64,000 nt of DNA from Vibrio sp. S9_S30 (GTDB lineage Bacteria; Pseudomonadota; Gammaproteobacteria; Enterobacterales; Vibrionaceae). The stretch covers positions 1-64,000 of the forward strand of contig NZ_JAAUWT010000014.1 of assembly GCF_014694455.1 (NCBI RefSeq). Direction: 5' to 3'. A model generated the notes under the pieces. It searched no databases and was not told where the DNA came from. It saw only the letters and a list, made by a program, of their open reading frames with translations. The position numbers and the translations under genes were made by a program. Positions 52,369-62,021 of the stretch are shown here, in pieces; within the stretch, counting starts at the first letter, position 1, and each line of letters begins with the position of its first letter.

Positions 52369-53244
52369 ATGCAATCAACAAGACTTGGTTGGATTTTTCT
52401 TGCTCCGACAATGGTCATCCTGTTCTTTTTCGGGGTACTCCCATTTTTTTACGTCGTCTTTGTGTCTTTCCATCAATGGAACCCATTCGCGGTTAATCCG
52501 GAGATGGTATTCAACGCAGCCGACAACTTTCGTCAAATCGTGTTTGACCCTGCAGTCCTCAATTCGCTTGCTGTGACTGTGACGTTTGTATTTTTTGCCG
52601 TTTTATCAGAATTGATCCTCGGGTATTTATTGGCGCAGGCTTTCATGCGTGAGTTTCCTGGTAAAGCCATCTTCAGAACTATTCATACGCTTCCACTGAT
52701 CATGGCACCTATCATTGTTGGTTCTGTTTGGAAACTGATGACAACACCATCAATAGGGATAATTCCGCACTTTTTAGACGAATGGTTTGGAATAACCATG
52801 AACATTGGTACCTCCACCACGGCAGCCTTTATCACCGTGGTAATCATGGATATATGGCACTGGACACCACTCGTTACACTAACGCTGATCGCTGCACTGG
52901 TCTCGTTGCCCCCTGATCCATTTGAGCAAGCGCAGATTGATGGTGCGAATAAGCGTCAGATATTTTGGCATATTACGTTGCCGATGATCACTCCCGCTGT
53001 CGTCGCTACCGTATTTATCCGTCTCATGGATGCATTACGGACAGTGGATGAGGTTTGGATGCTCACCGGTGGGGGGCCCGGATCCGCAACAAGATTTGTG
53101 GGGGTACATATATTTAAAGAGGTGTTCCCCAAAACCAACTACGGATACGGATCTACTATTTCCGTCATCGTCCTCTATTTAACTATCGTCGTTTGCTGGT
53201 TGCTTTATGTCACCATGCTTGCGCCACGCAACAAAAAGGACTGA
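52369..53244 (+). CDS. Polyol ABC importer permease 1 (MalF type)
   Basis: A 291-residue inner membrane permease. It has six hydrophobic spans and the EAA loop DPFEQAQIDGANKRQIFWHITLP (about residues 184-206, here split: DPFEQAQIDGANKRQ, IFWHITLP). It pairs with the permease at 53250 and the ATPase at 55409. The next gene starts five bases after its stop. Confidence 0.92.
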   Translation: MQSTRLGWIFLAPTMVILFFFGVLPFFYVVFVSFHQWNPFAVNPEMVFNAADNFRQIVFDPAVLNSLAVTVTFVFFAVLSELILGYLLAQAFMREFPGKAIFRTIHTLPLIMAPIIVGSVWKLMTTPSIGIIPHFLDEWFGITMNIGTSTTAAFITVVIMDIWHWTPLVTLTLIAALVSLPPDPFEQAQIDGANKRQIFWHITLPMITPAVVATVFIRLMDALRTVDEVWMLTGGGPGSATRFVGVHIFKEVFPKTNYGYGSTISVIVLYLTIVVCWLLYVTMLAPRNKKD

Positions 53245-53249
53245 AGCCA

Positions 53250-54086
53250 ATGAAAAAGCAAAGCCCAATTGTCGGAATTGTTTTTTGGAGTTTAGTCAGC
53301 TTCTTGACACTGTTTCCGATTTACTGGCTGTTCGTTATTTCGGTAAAGCCAGCGGTTCAATTGTTTTCAACACCAGAGCTCATTCTATCGGACCCTTTTT
53401 GGGGCAATTACACCAAGGTTTGGGGTGATCGTCTGTTAAGAAGCTACATGCTGAACTCAGTAATCATTTCGACTGGCAACGCCGTGCTTTGTACAGTACT
53501 CGGTTTTTTTGCCTGCTATGCGCTCTCGCGCTTCAAAATGACCGGTAAAGAATCAATTTTCTTCTGGACCATTACCAATCGTATGGCACCACCCGCCGTG
53601 TTCCTTCTTCCACTCTTTATCTTGATGACACAGGTTTATACGGTTGGCGATTGGAATCTTTTGGATACCCGCATTGGCATGATACTGGTTTATTGTACGT
53701 TCAACCTGCCATTCGCGATTTGGACACTTCGACCGACGCTAGACAGTATCCCGAGAGAACTGGATGAAGCGGCTTATGTTGATGGTGCGAGCTCTTGGAA
53801 AGTCATTACCGAAGTCGTATTCCCACTTTGTCGTCCAGGACTGGCTGTGACCTTGATATTGACTTGGGTCTTTGCCTGGAACGAATACCTCTTAGCTGCG
53901 ACGTTGACCAACTTTAGTGCACGCACGCTCACTACGGGCCTTTCAGAGTATGTGACCACAACCGGCACCGAATGGGGAGTAATGGCAGCAATCTCAGTCT
54001 TTACACTTATCCCTGCTCTGATCGTTTTTGGTTTAGTACAAAAGCACATTGTCGCTGGTCTGACTTTCGGTGCTGTTAAGGGATAA
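53250..54086 (+). CDS. Polyol ABC importer permease 2 (MalG type)
   Basis: 278 residues from the ATG at 53250 (MKKQSPIVG); a longer frame opens inside the previous gene. Six spans are seen, and the EAA loop lies at about 190-210 (ELDEAAYVDGASSWKVITEV). The C-terminal QKHIVAGLTFGAVKG ending is typical of MalG-type permeases. Confidence 0.92.
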   Translation: MKKQSPIVGIVFWSLVSFLTLFPIYWLFVISVKPAVQLFSTPELILSDPFWGNYTKVWGDRLLRSYMLNSVIISTGNAVLCTVLGFFACYALSRFKMTGKESIFFWTITNRMAPPAVFLLPLFILMTQVYTVGDWNLLDTRIGMILVYCTFNLPFAIWTLRPTLDSIPRELDEAAYVDGASSWKVITEVVFPLCRPGLAVTLILTWVFAWNEYLLAATLTNFSARTLTTGLSEYVTTTGTEWGVMAAISVFTLIPALIVFGLVQKHIVAGLTFGAVKG

Positions 54087-54090
54087 AACT

Positions 54091-54342
54091 ATGAGTCACC
54101 AAAAAAATGAGCCTCTCGCAACAGTGCGTAAAGAAGAGGAGATCCAACAGCCCATCCCTAGTGAGGATACAGGCTTCTTGCCAATCGAAACGAACTGGTT
54201 TGATAGGTTATTCATTTCGGTCGTAATCTGGATTGCTCTGTCACTATTCTGGTTCCGTTTTATTGAACCTGCTGGGATTTCCATTTGGGTATCAAACGCC
54301 ATATCGCTGGCATTGGCATACATAATTATCAAAAGGGGTTGA
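54091..54342 (+). CDS. Small membrane protein of the polyol operon
   Basis: 83 residues from the ATG at 54091 (AAGGGA upstream). A polar N-terminus rich in Glu/Pro (about 1-35) is followed by two membrane spans (WFDRLFISVVIWIALSLFWF; ISIWVSNAISLALAYIIIKR). It lies between the permease and dehydrogenase genes, four bases after one and two before the other. It recalls the small integral membrane proteins found in glycerol/polyol ABC operons, but family membership is not established. Confidence 0.7.
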   Translation: MSHQKNEPLATVRKEEEIQQPIPSEDTGFLPIETNWFDRLFISVVIWIALSLFWFRFIEPAGISIWVSNAISLALAYIIIKRG

Positions 54343-54344
54343 AT

Positions 54345-55397
54345 ATGAAATCGCTTGTTCTCGAAAGGAAAGAAGAACTTAGCCTGAGGGACTTTCCTGC
54401 AATCGATAAAATAGAAGAGACACTGGGTGCTCGTGATGTTCGCATTAAACTTCATACCGTTGGCATTTGTGGATCGGATGTTCATTACTATACCAAAGGA
54501 CGCGTTGGTCCTTTTGTTGTCAACGCACCAATGATACTGGGACATGAAGCATCTGGGACAGTAATTGAAACTGGTTCGAGCGTTACAACGCTGAAAGTCG
54601 GTGATCGCGTTTGTATGGAACCGGGTATTCCGGATCCTCATAGTAAAGCGACCCAATTGGGCATGTATAACGTTGACCCTGCAGTGCGGTTTTGGGCAAC
54701 GCCGCCTGTGCATGGCATTTTACGCTCTACTTGTGTTCACCCTGAAGCTTTCACATTTAAACTTCCCGATAACATTAGTTATGCTGAGGCCGCTATGGTT
54801 GAGCCGTTGGCTACCGGCGTTCATGCTTCTACAAAGGCAAAAATTAAGCCTGGTGATAATGCGTTGGTGATGGGGGCTGGAACCATTGGGCTTGTCACGG
54901 CACTCTCGGCATTAGCCGTGGGTTGTGCCAAAGTGTACGTAGCAGATTTAGCTGAAAAGAAACTCGAAATTGCGGCATCACTTCACCCCGCTATTGTTCC
55001 GATAAATATTAAGTCAACGAAGATCACCGATGTGATAAGACGAGACACTGACGGCTGGGGCGTTGACGTGGTCTTTGAGGCGTCTGGATCTCCCCAAGCT
55101 GCCGCGATGGTTTTCGAGCCACTGTGCCCAGGTGGCTGTGTCGTGATGATAGGCGGACAGGCTGATCCCATTGCTTACGACGGCGGCGCGGCTATGGTTC
55201 GCGAAGCTCGTGTCGAGAATGTTTTCCGCTATGCGCATGTCTTTCCACGCTGTGTGGGCATGCTTAGCTCAGGCGCGATCAACATAAAACCGCTTATCAC
55301 AAGAACCTTTGAATTTTCAGACAGTGTGAATGCATTTGACATCGCTGCATCTGCTCCACCGGCAGATGTGAAGATGCAAATCGTACTTCCGCAATAG
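54345..55397 (+). CDS. Zinc-type polyol dehydrogenase (xylitol/sorbitol dehydrogenase-like)
   Basis: 350 residues from the ATG at 54345; the frame opens inside the preceding gene. It is a medium-chain dehydrogenase with catalytic zinc ligands (GICGSDVHYY; GHEASG) and Rossmann loop MGAGTIGLVTALSA. The structural-zinc lobe has lost its usual cysteines (EPGIPDPHSKATQLGMYNVD), as also seen in some xylitol dehydrogenases. It probably oxidises xylitol or sorbitol to the ketose with NAD+. It is within the polyol operon. Confidence 0.88.
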   Translation: MKSLVLERKEELSLRDFPAIDKIEETLGARDVRIKLHTVGICGSDVHYYTKGRVGPFVVNAPMILGHEASGTVIETGSSVTTLKVGDRVCMEPGIPDPHSKATQLGMYNVDPAVRFWATPPVHGILRSTCVHPEAFTFKLPDNISYAEAAMVEPLATGVHASTKAKIKPGDNALVMGAGTIGLVTALSALAVGCAKVYVADLAEKKLEIAASLHPAIVPINIKSTKITDVIRRDTDGWGVDVVFEASGSPQAAAMVFEPLCPGGCVVMIGGQADPIAYDGGAAMVREARVENVFRYAHVFPRCVGMLSSGAINIKPLITRTFEFSDSVNAFDIAASAPPADVKMQIVLPQ

Positions 55398-55408
55398 GGG
55401 AACAAAAT

Positions 55409-56470
55409 ATGGCTAGCTTGGCAATTAAAGACATCATCAAACGCTATGGAAAAGTGCAGGTAATGCATGGTGTTAGTGTTGATATTGAAGATGGTGAGTT
55501 CGTTGTGCTTGTCGGCCCTTCAGGCTGCGGCAAGTCTACTCTACTGAGAATGCTCGCTGGTCTAGAAGAGATTAGCGATGGAACGATTTCTATCGGAGAT
55601 CGAGTGGTAAATGATGTACCACCCAAGGAACGCGATATCGCGATGGTTTTTCAGAGTTATGCTCTGTATCCACACAAAACGGTCTATGACAATATTGGTT
55701 TCCCATTAAAAATGGCTAAAAGACCAAAAAGCGAGATTGAAGACAAAGTCAATAAAGCAGCAGAGATACTTGATCTCTCAAAATACCTAAAGCGTTATCC
55801 AAAGGAACTTTCTGGTGGTCAACGGCAGCGGGTAGCAATGGGGCGAGCCATCGTACGTGATCCGCAAGTGTTTCTGTTTGATGAGCCTCTTTCTAATCTT
55901 GATGCCAAATTGCGTGTAACGATGCGTATCGAAATTAAAGAGCTCCACCAGCGCTTGGGTACCACCATTGTCTATGTCACGCACGATCAGATTGAAGCGA
56001 TGACAATGGCAGACAAAATTGTTGTTATGCGTGACGGTCGTGTAGAGCAAATTGGCAGCCCATTGGACCTTTACGACAACCCGAACAATTTATTTGTCGC
56101 GGGGTTCATTGGATCGCCTTCTATGAATTTCATTCACGGGAAAGTCTCATCCGAGGATGGAACGCGCGTGTTCATTTCAGACAGTGGTCTGACGCTACCT
56201 CTGCCGGAAACGACAGTATCCGACGGTCAAGAAGTCATCTACGGTATTCGCCCTGAGCATATTCAGATTGGGGAATCGGGAGTACCCATGGAAGTGGTTG
56301 TCGTCGAGTCAACCGGCTCAGAAACTCAGATTTTTTCCAAGTCTGGTAGCGATTTGATTGATGCGCTGGTTAAGGAACGTATCAATGCCCGTATTGGTTC
56401 TCAATTGGGCTTTGTGATCAATCCTGATGACGTCCATTTATTTGATCGTAAGACAGAGCAGCGGATTTAA
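55409..56470 (+). CDS. Polyol ABC importer ATPase (UgpC/MalK type)
   Basis: 353 residues with Walker A GPSGCGKST (about 38), signature LSGGQRQRVAMGRA, Walker B VFLFDEPLSNLDAKL, switch His in VTHDQ, and the C-terminal TOBE/regulatory region (IYGIRPEHIQIG). It energises the two permeases at 52369 and 53250. GGGGAAC precedes the start. Confidence 0.95.
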   Translation: MASLAIKDIIKRYGKVQVMHGVSVDIEDGEFVVLVGPSGCGKSTLLRMLAGLEEISDGTISIGDRVVNDVPPKERDIAMVFQSYALYPHKTVYDNIGFPLKMAKRPKSEIEDKVNKAAEILDLSKYLKRYPKELSGGQRQRVAMGRAIVRDPQVFLFDEPLSNLDAKLRVTMRIEIKELHQRLGTTIVYVTHDQIEAMTMADKIVVMRDGRVEQIGSPLDLYDNPNNLFVAGFIGSPSMNFIHGKVSSEDGTRVFISDSGLTLPLPETTVSDGQEVIYGIRPEHIQIGESGVPMEVVVVESTGSETQIFSKSGSDLIDALVKERINARIGSQLGFVINPDDVHLFDRKTEQRI

Positions 56471-56510
56471 GCCGCTATAACATGAGACTCCTTAGAAAGA
56501 GGTAAGCTTT

Positions 56511-57212
56511 ATGACCATGATCAAGGCTGTCATCTTTGATCTCGATGGCTGCCTCGTTGACAGTGAGCCGTTAATGCTGGAGGCGATAGCCATCGAAATG
56601 CGAGCATTGGGGATCCGAGATGCGACTGCTCGTGAAATTGGAGACCAATTCTTGGGCATTGCTATGCCAGTCATTATGGACTACGTATCCAAGAGGCTGG
56701 GAAGAGCGATTCCTGAGGATTTCGCGAATCGAATAGAAAACCGTGTCCTTGCTACTTATCGGACCGAACTTAGACCGGTTTATGGAGCCAAGACACTGTT
56801 GTCTAGTCTGCAACAACGCGGTGTTGCAATGGCTATCGCTACTGGTGGCTCACTACGCCGTATGACGAGCACACTTGAATTGTCGGGTCTTGCTGATTAC
56901 TTCAAGGGTAAGTCTTCTAGCGCAGAAGAGGTCGAACACGGTAAGCCCGCGCCTGATCTTTTTAAGCTCGCTCTGGATAGATTGGGTCTGAAGCCATCTG
57001 AATGTTTGGTTGTTGAAGACTCTCCACATGGCATAGTTGGCGCTCGTGCGGCTGGAATAGCGGCAATCGGTTTTGTTGGCGGGAGTCATCTTAATGAGAA
57101 AAGACAGCAGCATTCTATTCTCCTGCGGGAAGCAGATGCCCTTGAGGTCTTTGATACGCTCTCAGATGTAGAGACGTTTATCCAATCATATGCGGGAGGA
57201 GCGATCAAATGA
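56511..57212 (+). CDS. HAD-family phosphatase (sugar phosphatase-like)
   Basis: 233 residues (231 from the second Met). HAD motifs: nucleophile Asp in VIFDLDGCLVDSEP, Thr/Ser in IATGGS, Lys in VEHGKPAPD and Asp pair in VVEDSPHG. A helical cap follows the first motif, as in beta-phosphoglucomutase-like sugar phosphatases. In a polyol operon it could remove toxic sugar phosphates or act in a side branch. It ends in a four-base overlap with the next gene. Confidence 0.86.
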   Translation: MTMIKAVIFDLDGCLVDSEPLMLEAIAIEMRALGIRDATAREIGDQFLGIAMPVIMDYVSKRLGRAIPEDFANRIENRVLATYRTELRPVYGAKTLLSSLQQRGVAMAIATGGSLRRMTSTLELSGLADYFKGKSSSAEEVEHGKPAPDLFKLALDRLGLKPSECLVVEDSPHGIVGARAAGIAAIGFVGGSHLNEKRQQHSILLREADALEVFDTLSDVETFIQSYAGGAIK

Positions 57213-58681
57213 TCGTGCTTTCTAATAAAGCGGTCAGTTCTTTGCCAGAGGGTATTGAAGGCCCCAATTATGATCGAAAAATGCTAACGCTAGGCATTGT
57301 CCATATTGGGTTGGGTAATTTTCATAGAGCACACCAGTCTTGGTACTTGCACCGTCTTATGCAGCATGGGTTAGCGTTAGATTGGGCCATCATAGGTGCG
57401 AGCGTTCGGCAAGACGACCATGAAATGCGCGCTAGGCTTTTAGCTCAAGACTGTCTAACGACGCTTATCGAGCTGGATCCTGAAGGTATATCTGCGGAAG
57501 TGACTGGATCTATGATTGGATACGTTCCTATTGAAGAGGGTAACCGGCCACTGATTCAACAGCTCGCGGCGCCTAATATACGTATTGTCTCTCTTACTGT
57601 GACCGAGGGTGGCTACTACATCGACTCTGTGACAAAGCAGCTCGATGAGCAACACGCGGACATCCAGCACGATGTGGCAAACCCCGAGACCCCTTGTACC
57701 GCTTTTGGCGCAATCGTTGCGGCACTGAAGCAGCGTAGAGACCAAGGGAGTGGGCCCTTTACGGTGCAAAGCTGTGACAATTTGCAGGGTAACGGAACGA
57801 TTCTTCGACAGACTATCATCTCCCTTGCCCGACTGAGTGATCCAGTTTTAGCAAGTTGGATTGATGAACACTGTACTTTCCCTAACTCGATGGTTGATTG
57901 CATCGTTCCGGCTACAGGTCCCGATGAGCGATCATTAGTCCGTGAAATGGGTATCGATGATGCCGTTCCCGTCACACATGAGAACTTTAGGCAATGGGTC
58001 ATTGAAGATGCCTTTTGTGCAGGTCGTCCTGACTGGGAAAAGGTTGGTGCGCAGTTCTCAAACGATGTGCAAGGTTACGAGTCACAGAAGATTCGTATCT
58101 TAAATGCTGGTCATCAAATTATCGCAAACGTCGCGGAGGTGATTGGAATCGATACCGTCGCTCAGGCGATGAAAAATCCATTGATTTCTGCTCTTTTCCG
58201 TAAGATCCAGAAGGAAGAGATAGTGCCGCATATCCAGCCCGTTCCAGGCATGACGCCGGCGAGGTATGTTGAGCTTGTTGAGGCGCGATTCTCGAATTCA
58301 AGGATAGGAGACACTATTCGCCGTATCGCTTTTGATGGCTCTTCTCGCCACACGGGTATGGTTTTACCCACTATCCGAGACGCTCTTGCTTCAAATTCTC
58401 CGGTTAGCGGACTCACGCTGGTTGAGGCAGCATGGGCTCGTATGTGCGAAGGTACCCGGGAAGATGGTTCAGAGATAGTGCCTAACGATCCTATTTGGGC
58501 TAAGCTTAATTTTGCGGCGACAGCGGCTAAGTTTTCTCCCGTTGCATGGATAGAGCAACGGCAACTTTATGGTGATCTCGCTGATAATCAGACGTTTACC
58601 ACTCATTTTTCTTACTGGCTGAACCTCATTTACAGTGAGGGCATGGAAGCAGCAATAAAAAACTACTTAAAGGATGTTTGA
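57209..58681 (+). CDS. Mannitol/D-arabitol 2-dehydrogenase-family protein
   Basis: A 490-residue polyol-specific long-chain dehydrogenase. The N-terminal nucleotide domain starts at IVHIGLGNFHRAHQSW. The family active-site pattern K-x4-N-x2-H is seen in KIRILNAGHQI (about residue 295). It oxidises mannitol, arabitol or related polyols to 2-ketoses with NAD+; the xylulokinase next to it favours D-arabitol to D-xylulose. It overlaps the HAD gene by four bases and adjoins the kinase directly. Confidence 0.92.
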   Translation: MIVLSNKAVSSLPEGIEGPNYDRKMLTLGIVHIGLGNFHRAHQSWYLHRLMQHGLALDWAIIGASVRQDDHEMRARLLAQDCLTTLIELDPEGISAEVTGSMIGYVPIEEGNRPLIQQLAAPNIRIVSLTVTEGGYYIDSVTKQLDEQHADIQHDVANPETPCTAFGAIVAALKQRRDQGSGPFTVQSCDNLQGNGTILRQTIISLARLSDPVLASWIDEHCTFPNSMVDCIVPATGPDERSLVREMGIDDAVPVTHENFRQWVIEDAFCAGRPDWEKVGAQFSNDVQGYESQKIRILNAGHQIIANVAEVIGIDTVAQAMKNPLISALFRKIQKEEIVPHIQPVPGMTPARYVELVEARFSNSRIGDTIRRIAFDGSSRHTGMVLPTIRDALASNSPVSGLTLVEAAWARMCEGTREDGSEIVPNDPIWAKLNFAATAAKFSPVAWIEQRQLYGDLADNQTFTTHFSYWLNLIYSEGMEAAIKNYLKDV

Positions 58682-60133
58682 ATGAGTTTTCTTGGCATTG
58701 ACCTCGGGACTTCCGGTCTCCGAGCGTTACTCGTTAACGATCATGGAGATCCTATCGGCGCTACAGAACGACACTACAAAGCAATTCACCCTCATCCGGG
58801 GTGGTCGGAGCAAGATCCTTACGATTGGATCACAGCGCTGAATGATGCAATTGACGAGATGCGAAATACCTACTCCGCTTTCTCGAACTTGCGGGGGATT
58901 GGGGTTGCAGGGCATATGCATGGGGCGACTTTGCTTGATGCATCGGGCAACGTCCTTAGGCCTTGTATTCTTTGGAATGATACTCGCTCGCACGCTGAAG
59001 CCGCCCATCTTGACTCGACTGATGGCGTGCGCGAGATTTCAGGAAATATCGTTTTCCCAGGATTCACCGCACCAAAACTAGAATGGATTCGTAAATACGA
59101 GCCTGAGGTTTTTTCCAAGATTGATAAGGTGCTTCTCCCCGCCGCCTATCTTAATTACTATCTCACCGGTGATTATGTTGCGGATATGTCGGACAGTGCA
59201 GGGACATCCTGGCTGGATGTTGGGAAACGGAAATGGTCTGAGCGCCTATTAGAGGTCAGTCATATGCGCCTTGACCAGATGCCGCGTCTAGTAGAAGGCT
59301 CGGAGGTTGCTGGTCAGCTCCGTAAAGAACTTGCGGAAAAATGGGGAGTCAGTAGAACGGTGACGATTGCTGGTGGCGCAGGGGATAATGCCGCTGCCGC
59401 CTGTGGTATTGGTGCTTTAGATGAGGGGCGGGGGTTCGTTTCGCTGGGCACTTCAGGAGTTTTGCTCACAGCACGCCGCGGATACCAGCCCGATCCCGAG
59501 ACGGCGGTGCACACATTTTGTCACGCATTACCTGATCGTTGGTATCAGATGGGCGTCATGCTATCAGCGACGGACAGTCTGAATTGGCTCGCTCATACCG
59601 TTGGGAATAAGCCAGAGGAACTGACAGCGTTGCTCGGTGAAAATCTTAGTCTACCGTCTTCGGTCAGATTCTTTCCATACCTGTCGGGAGAAAGAACACC
59701 CCACAATGATGCAGAAGTTAGGGGAACATTTTTAGGACTATCTACCGGCACGACTAAAGAGGACTTAACCCGTGCAGTATTAGAGGGGGTAGCCTTTGGT
59801 CTACGAGACAGTTTTGAAGCTTTAGCAGCAACAGATGCAAAGCTCGACTCCCTTATAGCGATTGGTGGGGGGAGCGCATCTCGGTATTGGCTTAAGCTCA
59901 TTTCCACGGTCCTTGGTATCCCACTTCAATTACCCGCGTCTGGTGAATTCGGTGCAGCGCTTGGTGCGGCTCGACTTGGTATGATGGCAGCCTCTGGTGA
60001 GAGTGCTGAGAACATCATGTTATCACCGAGTATTCGCTATGAAATTCAGCCAGACATAACTCATCGTGCTGTTTGGGAAGAGGCTTACGGTAAATTTCGA
60101 ACGGCATATTCTGGCATCAAAGCTATTCAATAA
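58682..60133 (+). CDS. xylB: Xylulokinase
   Basis: A 483-residue FGGY sugar kinase. The N-terminal phosphate-binding motif is GIDLGTSGLRALLVND, followed by WSEQDPYDW, GHMHGATLLD, the DNAAAACG region with GGAGDN, and C-terminal GGGSASRYW. It phosphorylates D-xylulose to the pentose-phosphate intermediate and completes the operon. It starts on the base after the previous stop. Confidence 0.93.
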   Translation: MSFLGIDLGTSGLRALLVNDHGDPIGATERHYKAIHPHPGWSEQDPYDWITALNDAIDEMRNTYSAFSNLRGIGVAGHMHGATLLDASGNVLRPCILWNDTRSHAEAAHLDSTDGVREISGNIVFPGFTAPKLEWIRKYEPEVFSKIDKVLLPAAYLNYYLTGDYVADMSDSAGTSWLDVGKRKWSERLLEVSHMRLDQMPRLVEGSEVAGQLRKELAEKWGVSRTVTIAGGAGDNAAAACGIGALDEGRGFVSLGTSGVLLTARRGYQPDPETAVHTFCHALPDRWYQMGVMLSATDSLNWLAHTVGNKPEELTALLGENLSLPSSVRFFPYLSGERTPHNDAEVRGTFLGLSTGTTKEDLTRAVLEGVAFGLRDSFEALAATDAKLDSLIAIGGGSASRYWLKLISTVLGIPLQLPASGEFGAALGAARLGMMAASGESAENIMLSPSIRYEIQPDITHRAVWEEAYGKFRTAYSGIKAIQ

Positions 60134-60586
60134 AAGATAGGGACGGTCAAAAACATAACTTTAATTCAAGGCGCGATCCAAACACGGCCTCTTAGCCATG
60201 AACCGGTAACCCCATACGGTTTATGCGTGGGTCTCATTACCTCAAACCTATCCATTCCTTGCGAAATTTGTCTCGACTCGCGAAATTTGCCTCGAATTGA
60301 ACCTATTGATGATCTCTGAATTCAAGCATCTTCAGGTGCAAGCACGTCATAACCCCTTTAGTGAAATGAGAGGAGTATCTGCTGATACGTGCGGGTATAT
60401 TCTGGGAATACTCGCAGGGGATGAGTCCACCACGTCAACCATAAAAAATACCCTCAAAAAAGATAAGTCTTTCATGAGGGGAGTTCAGGTTTCCAGGCTA
60501 TAAAAATATCACTGTCCATGCATACCTTATGGACAGTGATTGGTTATTTCCAGATTTATTTACGTGTGTAAGATGCTTTTCCTACA
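60134..60586. other. Intergenic region after xylB
   Basis: About 450 bases between convergent genes. It contains two 16-base repeats GCGAAATTTGyCTCGA (60261-60276 and 60280-60295), a weak hairpin CCCTCA/TGAGGG (about 60453-60480) and the strong hairpin at 60508-60540. A 68-codon frame at 60297-60503 has no ribosome site and no recognisable protein; I do not call it. Confidence 0.45.
60508..60540 (-). terminator. Hairpin terminator of gor
   Basis: A perfect 12-bp stem, ATCACTGTCCAT/ATGGACAGTGAT, has a nine-base loop. On the minus strand it runs into ATTTTTATAG, a U-rich tail. Confidence 0.75.
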
Positions 60587-61960
60587 CTAACCCGTCATGG
60601 TAACAAACTCTTCCGAGCCCGTTGGGTGAATAGCCACCACGCTGTCGAAGTCTTCTTTGGTTGCGCCCATCTTCATGGCGACGCCGAAGCCTTGAATCAT
60701 TTCGTCTACGGCGAAACCGATGCCGTGCAAGCCAACCACTTTTTCATCGGTGCCCGCGCAAACCAGTTTCATTTTGCAGGGTTGACGATGCTGAGTCACC
60801 GCCGTGTACATGGCGGTGAAGCCCGAGGTGTACACTTTGACGTTCTCTTCGCCGTATTGAGCAATGGCTTCTTGTTCGGTTAAGCCAATGGTGCCAATCG
60901 GTGGGTGGCTGAATACCACGGTAGGCACGAGGTTGTAATCCATTTTGGCGTTTGGCTTGTTGTTGAACAAACGCTCAGACAACTGGCGACCTGCTTTAAC
61001 GGCAACAGGCGTTAGCTCGATACCGCCTTCCATGATGTCGCCGACACAGTAAATGCCATCAACGTTGGTTTGCTGGTATTCGTCTACTTTGATGTAGCCA
61101 TAGTCGTTGGTTTCAACACCGGTTGACGCAAGGTTGATGGCATCGGTAGCAGGGTGACGACCGATAGCCCAAATCAGGGTGTCGACGTTTTGGCTACGAC
61201 CACTTTCAAAGTGGATCGTCAGGCTGCCATCGTCTTCTTTGACGACTTCTTTGGGGACTGAGTTGGTGTGAAGTGTTGGCCCTTCGGCTTCCATCACTTC
61301 CATCAACGTTTCAACGATAAGCGGATCAAAGCTGCGAAGTGGTGACTCTTTACGCACAAACAGGTGCGTTTCCGTACCCAGTGCGTTCAGTACGCCTGCG
61401 ATTTCGACGGCAATGTAACCTGCACCCACAACCGCGACACGTTTTGGCTGCTCTTCTAGGTCGAAAAAGCCATTGGAGTCGATGCCGTATTCAGCGCCAG
61501 GAATGTTCGGGATGGTCGGGCGGCCGCCTACGGCGATCAGAATGTGGTCTGCGGTGTAGTGCTCGCCATTGACTTCTACGGTTTTCGCATCAACACCTTC
61601 TTCATCAACAAAGCGGGCAAAGCCTTTGATCACGGTAACATTGTTTTTGCCAAGGACTCGGTCGTAAGACTGATGAATGCGACCAATGTAAGCTTGACGG
61701 CTTTCAACCAGCTTGCTCCAATTAAACCCTTTTACGTCAACATCGAAGCCATAGTCTTCGGCATACAGATTCATTGCTTCTGCAACTTGAGCGCCATGCC
61801 ACATCACTTTCTTTGGAACGCAACCGACGTTTACGCATGTCCCGCCAAGATCTTGAGCTTCAATGAGCGCGACTTTGGCACCATACATCGATGCACGGTT
61901 TGCAGAGGCAATGCCGCCGCTGCCGCCGCCGATGCAAATATAATCAAAATGTGTTGCCAT
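60587..61960 (-). CDS. gor: Glutathione reductase
   Basis: A 457-residue flavoprotein disulfide reductase (450 in E. coli). The FAD site GGGSGGIASANRA and redox disulfide GGTCVNVGCVPKK lie in the first 60 residues. The NADPH domain has VVGAGYIAVEIAG, the second FAD segment YCVGDIMEGGIELTPVAVKA, and the C-terminal catalytic His is in AIHPTGSEEFVT. It reduces oxidised glutathione with NADPH in the cytoplasm. It is expressed divergently from nothing obvious; rlmJ lies upstream on the same strand. Confidence 0.96.
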   Translation of the reverse strand: MATHFDYICIGGGSGGIASANRASMYGAKVALIEAQDLGGTCVNVGCVPKKVMWHGAQVAEAMNLYAEDYGFDVDVKGFNWSKLVESRQAYIGRIHQSYDRVLGKNNVTVIKGFARFVDEEGVDAKTVEVNGEHYTADHILIAVGGRPTIPNIPGAEYGIDSNGFFDLEEQPKRVAVVGAGYIAVEIAGVLNALGTETHLFVRKESPLRSFDPLIVETLMEVMEAEGPTLHTNSVPKEVVKEDDGSLTIHFESGRSQNVDTLIWAIGRHPATDAINLASTGVETNDYGYIKVDEYQQTNVDGIYCVGDIMEGGIELTPVAVKAGRQLSERLFNNKPNAKMDYNLVPTVVFSHPPIGTIGLTEQEAIAQYGEENVKVYTSGFTAMYTAVTQHRQPCKMKLVCAGTDEKVVGLHGIGFAVDEMIQGFGVAMKMGATKEDFDSVVAIHPTGSEEFVTMTG

Positions 61961-62021
61961 GACTTTCTCCGATTATTGTTTCATTTATTATTGGGTTGCG
62001 CTCTGAATGATTCGTTCAAGC

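Noticed and set aside
60297..60503. 68-codon frame after xylB
   Set aside because: No ribosome site, starts within a short repeat region, and its second half overlaps a hairpin; nothing recognisable.
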